A DNA stretch of 64,000 bases from Apostichopus japonicus (Eukaryota; Echinodermata; Holothuroidea; Aspidochirotida; Stichopodidae). The number at the start of each line of letters is the position of its first letter. The first letter of the stretch is position 1. The notes below the pieces were generated by a model. It did no database searches. It worked only from the letters and a program-made list of their open reading frames with translations, and was not told where the DNA came from. Below are positions 52,739 through 62,300 of the stretch, piece by piece. The translations under genes and the position numbers were made by a program. The DNA lies in the NCBI RefSeq assembly GCF_037975245.1, contig NC_092575.1, positions 3,990,501-4,054,500 of the forward strand, in the 5' to 3' direction.

Positions 52739-53795
52739 TAGTGGCGGAGCGTTCATATATACAGTCAGGGCGGATGCCCCCCCCCCTGACGGACTCAAAT
52801 GGACTGCTGGCGCCCTTTTCAGCTTTTCACTACTTTTCACTTATTCGCGATTATTGACTATTTTATTGCGCTCTCATATACCTATTGACATTTGTCATAT
52901 TCTGTTGTTGTAATTTTCCGACACAATGGCGACGACACCTATTTATTCTCCGTTTATCTGCAAATTAGCAGGGCCCGGAAAGGGTCATTTAAGGGCGGCG
53001 GAACCGGGGAGGCACAGGGGCACGTGCCCCCCACTTTTCCTCAGGTTAAAAATGTGCCCTTTTTCTACATAAAAATTGAGGTGTCTCAAGTTAGCAAGAG
53101 GCCAGGGAACCAGAATGAACACTCGGGAAGGGCCGTTTCCGGCCATCTGAGGGGTTTGTAAAACCAAAAATTTTCTTGTACGCTCCGCGCCAACCGATGG
53201 TGGCGCTCCGCTCAGATAGTCGTGTATACAACTTTCAAATCCTGGCTACGCCCCTGACTTCTAATGAATTTCTGTGGGTCAAACTCAAAGCTATTTCGAA
53301 TGGAAAAAAATTGTTAAGATATTATCAAGAAATAAACTCTTATTCGGAAGATTCCTACATTAGCAACTAGCATGATTTCACCTCGTTTTTACTCAAAACA
53401 AAACTTGTTCCTTGTTTCCCAATTTGCGCATTGGATATTGCAGTGCTAATATGCATATTTTCCTTGAGGGTGGGGGTGGGGGGGGGAGCGTTGATGGAGT
53501 GATGTGTATACGCAAATAAGATAATACAATAAGAGTTATAAAGGGTACTAAATATAAGGCTGTATCATTCCCATCGAATTTCTGCAAAGTGCCCTTCGAT
53601 GTCGGTGCCCCCCCCCAGATTAAAAGTGCTTCCGCCGCCCTTGGGGTCATTACCTGCAATCTAGGGAGTATCTTTATTCAAAAAATTTCTGTACGCTCCG
53701 TGCCAACCTGTGGTGGCGCTCCGCTTAGATAGTGTCGAAAGCGCCCCTACAGACCATTCTTGCCCCCCTGACCAATACCCCTAGCTCCGCCACTG
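52739..53795. mobile_element. middle MITE of the nest
   Basis: Left TAGTGGCGGAGC, right inverse CAGTGGCGGAGC. Flanking octamers CCCTTTCT (52731-52738) and CCCTTACT (53796-53803) differ at one base. It lies wholly inside the outer element and is itself split by 52990-53643. Confidence 0.85.
52990..53643. mobile_element. inner MITE of the nest
   Basis: Left TAAGGGCGGCGGAACC, right inverse CAAGGGCGGCGGAAGC. Perfect GGGTCATT duplications lie at 52982-52989 and 53644-53651. It is the youngest insertion by position. It carries another copy of the GTACGCTCCGCGCCAACC module at about 53175. Confidence 0.9.
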
Positions 53796-54734
53796 CCCTT
53801 ACTACACTCAAAAACGTCTTTGCGAGTACACTACGAGTAATTGCTACTCTCTTAAAACACCATCGAATATACAAATTACAATGTTTTTACAGACTTTTAC
53901 GTGCAATATGAGAAATTGCAGGCGTGAGACCCATATTTTCGGGCTAGGTATTCGCAGCATAAAACACTCGGCAAGTGCCGTTTCCGGCCATCTGGGGATT
54001 TGAAAAAAACCCAAATTTTCTTGTACGCTCCGCGCCAACCGATGGTGGCGCTCCGCTTAGATAGTATCCATGCACACATTAGCCCCCCCAATAATTTTTC
54101 CGTTCCGCCGCGCCTGGAGTGATACATAGTACTCCCAGTAAGCTTCCGGACTTTGGAATTGTACTTCACCTCGGGCAAAAATACTGGTCTGGATGAAATC
54201 TACTTAAACTTGGGTATTGGATGATCATATTTGAACCATAGAACAACCAAAACAATGAGTGGTCCTCAAAACTCTACCCATCCCGTTAACAAAGATCCAA
54301 CATCAATACAATGCCTTAGGACTTTCACCTATTGATATGGTCACCTCATGTTAGGTAGTGGTCTCTGAAGGGCATGGGTGTACCTATTACACCAGTCTCT
54401 GTGTTATTCTATGAACACCCATCGAAATGAGAAGGCTTGAATTTTCAACACATAGTTTGTGGTTTCAAATGAGCCTCTATTGGCTTCCTAACCCTTGGGA
54501 AATACTCAACTAAATTTTAAAGTTAACAATCTGGTGGAGAGGGAGGGGGGTTTGGCCACACACTTAGAGGGCTAATGAGATATATGGCTTGACCTAAAAG
54601 TTTTCTGACTAAATGGATCTCGTATGCATTCTGTACCAATAAAAGGGCACCTATTTGAATTGCCTGTATAGTTGTAACTTACAACAGAAGGGCGCTTTGT
54701 TAATTACAAATTTCGTATGCATGAAGGCATTTTC

Positions 54735-55212
54735 AGGGATGAGACTGAGCCGGGAAAAAAAAATCTGAAATTCATCAATTGCCGTCCTTGGGTAGGGGTT
54801 TAAGGGGAGGGGGTGTTCCCTACCCTTGAGAAAATTTTTGCCAGGTAAGGAGGGCTTAGATGCAAAATGGTGGACTTTAGATGGAATCTATCACATCACG
54901 TAACTCGCCAAAAAAGTGTGGAATTTCTGCTTGTATAATTTATCCATTAGCTTTTTTGAACCAAAAAAAGGCTTTTTTGCTTGCTCTGTGCTACTTGATT
55001 CCACCACTGGTCAAATTCGGTGTTCCAAACCTTCACAGTCCAGCATGTTCGGCAAAAAAAAAAAAATAAAAAAAAAAAATAAAAAAATAAAAAAAAAAAT
55101 AAAAAAAAAAATAAATAAAAAAAATATAAAGAACGCGAATTACGAGAAAAAACGCGAAAATGAAAAAAAAAAAAATCGGAAATCCGCGTTTCCGCGGAAG
55201 AGTCTCATGCCT
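54735..55212. mobile_element. MITE with AGGGATGAGACT termini
   Basis: Left AGGGATGAGACT and right inverse AGGCATGAGACT. Flanking GCATTTTC and GCATTTTG agree at 7 of 8 bases. The body includes GGGTTTAAGGGGAGGGGGTGTTCCC, shared with 28910-29265, and an A-rich (AAAAAT)n tract at about 55046-55125. The lysine-rich frame across that tract is not a gene. Confidence 0.7.
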
Positions 55213-55506
55213 GCATTTTGGAGGTTTTTGTCCCCCCTACAGAACTGGGGATGGGGCTGGTCAAAACCCTGTCGGCCAACCCTTTGCTTTCATTTCAAGA
55301 CAAAATCCACAATCAGGCAAGACGTTACAGATTATATAGGAAGGTCGCAGTCTAGTAACCTAATTGCAAACAATACAATAATCAGGGCTAAAGAAGCAAT
55401 TTTCATTAATTAATGAGGCTAATTACATCTCACAGGTTTGGACGAAATACACACACACACACACTCGCACAAACACAAACAAAAGCAGAATTTTTTGAGC
55501 CATCTC

Positions 55507-55512
55507 TTTATT
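55507..55512 (-). terminator. candidate polyadenylation signal of ggnbp2
   Basis: The minus strand reads GGGAAATAAAGAG, an AATAAA hexamer about 620 nt past the ggnbp2 stop. Another TTTATT on the plus strand at 56104-56109 lies only about 20 nt past the stop and is less likely. The cleavage site is not determined. Confidence 0.35.
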
Positions 55513-56128
55513 TCCCAAACAATGATATTTTTTTGTGGTCATACTTCAAATTTAAATAGAAAGACATGATCACCTGCTTCTGCCAAAAACTTTATCATAA
55601 AATTTCTTTGCATTTTTTAATCTTATAAAATACTATATTTTCAAATATCCTGATTCTCACAGTTTCCTCGTTTCCTACTTTGTAAGTCATAATATGTGAC
55701 ATTTTTTCATCGTCTTCAAAATGTATGAGGTTCATAGAAAAACACAGATAGACAGAAAACCTTGGGCTTGATATCAAAGCTAAATAGAACCATCATTTCT
55801 CAATACCAAGAAGAAGAAGAAGGAAAAATTGCTGTTAATACATAATTCAAAATATTCTTTCTTGGAAAAAAAAAGAAAAGAGAAAAGAACATAAATTAAG
55901 GAAATAAATTAGGGGAAAAGAATATCCTGGGAGGACAGAAATAAATAAATATTTCTCTTCTTCTATATCATAATTAATCTAAAAAATGCCAAAAGAAAAC
56001 AATAACAACTATGTATGGAATGGTATGTTTCTTTCCTTGCAAAGAATTTGCCACACATTATTTACCCTTTGATGCCAAATACATTTTCCCACTCCTTGTC
56101 CTGTTTATTTTTTTTTTTAAATTTTTGG

Positions 56129-56320
56129 CTAAGCATTGGCTATATTCCTCTGGTTAAAGAAGTTCACGTGATTATCCAATTTGACCCTCCTCATAAAGCG
56201 TTGGTGGAGGTTCTGCCTAAGTTGGGCTCTCTGAGAGTCCAGACACTGGTGGCTGGCGTGGAATTCGTCAATTTCTTCCGGTGCTAGCTTGCAGTCTTCG
56301 TCACAGAATAGATGCGTCTC
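56129..56320 (-). CDS. ggnbp2: ggnbp2 last coding exon
   Basis: Acceptor GTCTCCAG before 56320, phase 0. It encodes 63 residues (ETHLFCDEDCKLAPEEIDEF to FFNQRNIANA) and TAG. The helix-forming core aligns with the vertebrate ISQDEIQSF..REQYRQHL segment; the final about 10 residues differ. The 3' UTR follows. Confidence 0.93.
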   Translation of the reverse strand, partial: ETHLFCDEDCKLAPEEIDEFHASHQCLDSQRAQLRQNLHQRFMRRVKLDNHVNFFNQRNIANA

Positions 56321-59300
56321 CTGGAGACCAGAAAGAGAGAAAAGGACGAACGTTGAAGATATGCGTGTGATTGCTATGCAGCCTGTCACAGACACAACCG
56401 AAACAATGCTTTCCAAAGTGTCTAGTGTGTGAGAACGGGACGAATATTGAAGACATGCGTGTGATTGCTATGTAGCCTGTCACAGATAGAACAATGAACA
56501 ATGCTTTACAAAGTGTCCAGAGTGTGTCAACCACAGTTATTTCTTGGTTGGAATGTACTAATGTGCATGATTTAAATGTTTCTGATGCATGAAAAGAGAT
56601 CCACTACCAAGAAAGTAGCATATTCTTCAAAGCTTCCATGTCATTCTATTATAGGGATTGACGAAAAGCAAATAATACTACAGAGAAAACTGGATATTAT
56701 AGTAACTTCTCTAGACTGTATAAATTTACCAAAGGAAGTCTGGATAACTTAGCCGGATAGATCCCTTAAGGTAATCAAGAAAATGATGCTTCTCGTGAAA
56801 CGAAAGAGGGAAGGGTGGGGTAGGGAGGGAGGGAGGGAGGGAGGGAGGGAGGGAGGGAGGGAGGGAGGGAGGGAGGGAGGGAGGGAGGGAGGGAGGGAGG
56901 GAGGGAGGGAGGGAGGGAGGGAGGGAGGGAGGGAGGGAGGGAGGGAGGGAGGGAGGGAGGGAGGGAGGGAGGGAGGGAGGGAGGGAGGGAGGGAGGGAGG
57001 GAGGGAGGGAGGGAGGGAGGGAGGGAGGGAGGGAGGGAGGGAGGGAGGGAGGGAGGGAGGGAGGGAGGGAGGGAGGGAGGGAGGGAGGGAGGGAGAAGAA
57101 TGGGTTCCTGCAATGTATTTGGGTAGATTATATCACAAGGTTCGTTTCCTTTTTTATCATCTTGTTGATATCACAAGGTTTGTTTCCTTTTTTATCATCT
57201 TGTTGATATCACAAGGTTTGTTTCCTTTTTTATCATCTTGTTGATTTGTTCTTATAACACACAGCAATTGGAGAAATACATAGGCCAGGCTCCTGTCAGT
57301 CACCCATACATTACTAGTCCTGCACACAGTATGATAACAAACCCATCATAATGGTAACAATATCATCATAGAGATTATAGCGGACTATCTCTCCCTCTCT
57401 GCCCACCTGTCCGCTTCCCTCATAAAGACTACTACTATAAGGATGCACTGATTATAGCATTTGTTTTTCCCTCTTTAAAGCAGCATTTTGTGTTTTGTCG
57501 CCGTTTTCTTCTTTTTTGACATGTCCATCGAGTTTTTTACATATATCAATCACAAAACAGCAAACTAAGATATTAGCCAAGTTTTTCCCTGCCAACAACG
57601 TTAATTGGCGAGTAACTAAGGATATTTGCAGATAATGAGAATAGTGTCCATGAAAAATTCCATACTTAAAATTAATCGCATACAGTTCCCTTAAACCCAC
57701 TAGTTTGAATTCAACCAATCAGAGATGCAGGTTTAGTTATGAGCCGTTGCTAAAAATAGATTCAAGACTTTGCGTTGGTACAACCAGGGAGTGGTTACCG
57801 AACTCCCTGGTACAACTGCCATGTAGACTGTACACAAATCAAGCATGGTGTTGTATTACGTATTGGTCAATGACATTCGTAGTGCTTAAATATTCATATT
57901 ATGGGCGAGGTTTATTGGGATCCCAACGGAAAATATCTTGGAGAAAAACAAAGTTGAAAGTTGCAAATTTTTCGACTTTTATGCCACCATTTGAAGTAAG
58001 ATTTAAAAAGATAAGCTAGTTATGTATGTTGTTATGGCATAGTGGAGTCAGTGAGGTTGAGAAAAATCAAAGAAAAGGACTCAAAATGCTGCTTTAATAC
58101 AATTACCTCTAACATGTCTTGGAGTGTGTGTGTCCAGCCTACTGCATGTCTAAGCTGCCTCTCGTTAGAACACCGACAGATCTTGGCGACTTGATCACTC
58201 TCATAATTTGCGCTGCCCTGTAACATAAAAAAAATTTATATATATATATATATATAAAAAATAAAAATGATAGAAAAATAAAAGATATTAAGGAAAACTA
58301 TGCATTCCTGGTGAGATCTTGACCAGATTTATGACTGCAGTTCTCAAAAGGTGTATGTTGAAAGGAGGAAGACAATAATAATAGTAAGAATTATTACAAT
58401 AACAGCAACAATAATAATCCTAATAATATGTGGACTAAAATGCTAACTTGGAAACTGACAAGAATATTCCAAGTGACTTTTGGGAGAGAATTGGACTTGA
58501 GCAAGTGTCCTGAATGATTCAATCCTTGAGCTAAAGAAGACTGTTTTGGTTTACATTATGGATGCTGGCCAAAAACTATATTGGTTCTTTCTCTTGAATT
58601 TTTGCATTTGAGTGAGCACAAGATTTAAACTAATCAAGTAGAATATTTTGTCAATCACTTCAGACGTCTCAAAAACTATATTGATTCTTTCTCTTGAATT
58701 TTTGCATTTGAGTGAGTACAAGATTTAAACTAATCAAGTAGAATATTTTGTCAATCACTTCAGACGTCTCAGCCCTCATTAAACTGTTTTTTGTTGATAA
58801 TTCTCTGGAGGGATTACATGGGATATAATTATTAATTAAGTTGCATACTTTTCAGAGCATGACTAATCAACTTGAAATCTGATACAGTATAGAATAGTAT
58901 TTATTGAATAGTTGAATTGGAAAATTGACCAGATGACTGGACAACAATGTAATTAAACGTAGAGAAGTTGGGTTGTCCAATCACCATTCAGGTTCAGTTG
59001 ACTGACAAGATACACATTACATTGTCAGCAGCCTGTCAGCCAACAAAGGTCAGCAATGAAGAGTAAAACGGAGAAAACTTTGGTTGACAAATCACCATTC
59101 AGGTTCAGTTGACTGACAAGATACACATCACATGGTCAGGAGCCTGTCACCAATCAGGTTCAGTTGACTGACAAGATACACATTACGTGGTCAGGAACCT
59201 GTCACCAATCAGGTTCAGTTGACTGACAAGATACACATTACATGGTCAGGAGCCTGTCACCAATCACCATTCAGGTTCAGTTGACTGACTAGATACACAT

Positions 59301-62300
59301 TACATGGTCAGGAGCCTGTCACCAATCACCATTCAGGTTCAATTGACTGACAAGATACAAATTACATGGTCAGGAGCCTGTCACCAATCACCATTCAGGT
59401 TCAGTTGACTGACTAGATACACATTACATGGTCAGGAGCCTGTCACCAATCACCATTCAGGTTCAGTTGACTGACAAGATACACATTACATGGTCAGGAG
59501 CCTGTCACCAATCACAATTCAGGTTCAGTAAACTGACAAGATACACATTACATGGTCAGGAACCTGTCACCAATCACCATTCAAGTTCAGTTGACTGACA
59601 AGATACACATTACATGGTCAGGAGCCTGTCACCAATCACAATTCAGGTTCAGTAAACTGACAAGATACACATTACATGGTCAGGAGCCTGTCACCAATCA
59701 CAATTCAGGTTCAGTAAACTGACAAGATACACATCACATGGTCAGGAGCCTGTCACCAATCACAATTCAGGTTCAGTTGACTGACAAGATACACATTACA
59801 TGGTCAGGAACCTGTCACCAATCACCATTCAGGTTCAGTTGACTGACAAGATACACATTACATGGTCAGGAGCCTGTCACCAATCACCATTCAGGTTCAG
59901 TTGACTGACAAGATACACACTACGTTGTCAGGAGCCTGTCAGCCAACAAAGGTCAGCAATGTAGTAAAACATGCAGAACTTTGGTTGACCAATCACCATT
60001 CAGGTTCAGTTGACTAACAAGATACACATCACATGGTCAGGAGCCTGTCAGCCAATAAAGGTTAGTAAATGTGTAGTAAAAACAGAGAGAACTTTTATTG
60101 ACCAATCATCGGTTACAGGGATAAACGCTCACCTTGACCAGACACCCTGATGAGTTGGTTCTACTGTTAGAGGAACCGCTTGTTGATTTCTCCCCTTTAC
60201 AGTCAGCACATATCTCTCCCACGCCACAAGGTTCTTCTTCCTGGAACTCTCCTGTGTGCGAGTAACAACACCCAAAACACACAAAATAATTAAATTTACA
60301 ATGTAACATATTGATCTTCAAATTATACAATGCACAGGGAGCTGGTGAATAATTCAACCACTCCATAACAAGCTGACGTCACTTCTGGAATTCTCCTGTG
60401 TGCGAGTAACAACACCATATGATTTGTTTAGTCCATGTTTAAGCTTGACTCATTTAAAATTGACCGAAGCCTCAGTGTAGCTGAGTGTATTTAAGTTGCA
60501 AAATTTACATGGTAACATTTGATCTTCAAATTATACAATGCACAAGGGAGCTGGTAAATAACCTTTGCCAGATAATTGCAATTACAATTCTGCCCCTGAC
60601 TCTTACATACAAATGGCTATGACAGTGGTGGGTAACTATAGAGGGTATCGCTGGAATATTTTTCAAGAAACACCCTTTCCTAAAGCTTCTATCCTTCTCT
60701 GTAGACTAGCTTGAAACAATATATGTTGTGTGATTAAGCGCACAGGGATGTTAACATGCAATATACACCTGACTCTAGACTTCTAGTAGGGTGTCTTAGT
60801 TGATCAATCAATCTAATTCGAGTAAAACAAAGGTACTTTGGTAAAATCAACATGTATAATGCAACAAAACATCATGAAAGTAGGCCTTCTGGGTTGATTC
60901 TGGTGCTATTCAGTACTAGAATCTTTCAAACTTTTGCAATTATTTTTCCGGTTCCGAGTGTGATGTTGCTGTGACTTACCGCACATCGCTGGACGACCCT
61001 TATCTTCAACGCTGCCTTTGTCATTGTTGTTGGGCGTGTCGTGACGTTGTTGACCGTTGGTTAATACTTTGGTGGTCTTACCGTTGATGGCAGGCCCTTT
61101 AGGAATAGAAGCCTTGGGTTCTTCTTGGACAGATGTGGACAGACACTGAGGAAAGCAAAAGAGAAATCATCTTAGAAGCGAAAAATTTCAACGTGGACAT
61201 TTTTTAAAATCGATACTTTTGATACCCTGCAGTCATTTGAAAGATACTGTCAAAATAACTGTCCAATCTCCTACAAAAGTCCACATAGTTGGTGCTGAAA
61301 TTGACTTTAGAACCCAACAATGGAAAATAAGCAGGTGAGGTACCCATGATGAAATTAACTTGCATCTTTTGGGAACCTGTTACCTGATGGTTTTTCTTCT
61401 TGAGATATCATGCTTACAACGTTTCACAGTTTATTCTCTGACCAATATAACTCTACTAAAACAATAAAGCATTTGTTTCCCACTGATTTTAAATCCTTCC
61501 ATCCCGTTAATTTTTTTTAAAATCCTATCCGATTCTTACCTCACACGTGGTTTCATTTTCTTTTTCAGCCTCACAGCACCCATGCGGTTTCCGTTCTGTG
61601 GTTTCCGATTCTCCGGCCACTTCCGGTTTGGGGAGCGATTTGTTCTTCTTCCGGGCTTTCTTCCGCTGTTTCTTCTGTTCTCGTCTCTGCTGCCTCTCCT
61701 CATCCTCCTTGTTGATTTCTTGACAGATGAGTTCGATTTTACTCAAGCCGTGCTTCGCATCGAGAGCGACCTGTTTGGGAATTTGAAAAGAGGGGGATAA
61801 CAAAAATATTTGAGAATGCATTAAAAGCGGCAAAAAAACCATGGTCGCTACCACCGTAAACAGTTAGCAAACCAAAAATAATTGTTGACAAGAATCACAG
61901 GATAGTAATGAAGAGAGTCTGAACTTGATTCAGGTCTTTCCCTGTTTTGCACATCTTGTGCAAAAACCTTCCGTTCTCTCTGAAATGATCCCCCCAAAAA
62001 AATCAGGGTCTCGTTCACATTTTAGCAATGAATACAGGTTCACTATATTGCAAAATTTGAACTGGTAGTCCTAATGCCTCCTTATTACCTCTTATTACCC
62101 AAATCATCTAGTTAAAGGAACTTCTTAACAGCCATGCCTTTTATCAGGTCAAAGGTACCTACTTTTTTTTTTAACGTATTTTACGTAATATTACCGTTTT
62201 TAATCTCTTGTTTGTTATACCTCATATTGTACTTTCATAACCTCTTATTGTTTTGTTTTAAATCACATCCTATTGTATTTTTTATAACATCTTATTGCTT

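Larger units (their letters stand above)
52368..54116. mobile_element. outer MITE of a three-level nest
   Basis: Termini CAGTGGCGGCGGAACCGG and the inverse of CAGGCGCGGCGGAAC. Perfect GAGTGATA duplications lie at 52360-52367 and 54117-54124. It was later interrupted by the element at 52739-53795. Without the insert it would be about 0.7 kb. Its right arm (about 53965-54070) shares TACGCTCCGCGCCAACCGAT and surrounding sequence with the inner copies. Confidence 0.9.
49283..55500. other. transposon-rich spacer between ywhae and ggnbp2
   Basis: The 5' UTR and promoter of ywhae must lie in the first part; I see no clear TATA box. The rest is dense in short elements: MITEs at 50123-50416, 51411-51675, 52368-54116 (with two further levels nested) and 54735-55212, and a U2-headed element at 50669-50873. 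At about 49905-49916 a lone GGATCCGCCCTTG end resembles one terminus of the same MITE group. 54125-54730 shows nothing assignable. Confidence 0.75.
56321..58106 (-). other. ggnbp2 intron between the last two coding exons
   Basis: GT-AG intron of 1.8 kb. It contains a short duplicated stretch around 56340-56520 (ACGAA..GTTGAAGA/ATTGAAGACATGCGTGTGATTGCTATG), a long (GGGA)n tract, a 38-bp triplicate and a TTAA MITE that reaches almost to the donor. No exon is seen. Confidence 0.85.
58218..60132 (-). other. ggnbp2 intron with tandem repeats
   Basis: GT-AG intron with a (TA)n run next to the acceptor (about 58234-58256), ATA/ACA-rich microsatellite DNA near 58373-58430, a 100-bp duplication and a minisatellite of about 1.1 kb. 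No exon is seen. Confidence 0.85.

Noticed and set aside
54916-55413. 165-codon lysine-rich frame
   Set aside because: Driven by the A-rich tract inside a MITE.
56775-57244. Long open frames (EGGR)n on plus and (PSLP)n on minus
   Set aside because: Pure translation of the GGGA microsatellite; no start context, no splice support.
57452-58019. Overlapping 88- and 104-codon frames on opposite strands
   Set aside because: Both lie in the TTAA MITE within an intron and resemble no known protein.
58960-60095. CRISPR-like array
   Set aside because: No unique spacers: the whole unit repeats, in a eukaryotic intron, so it is a minisatellite.
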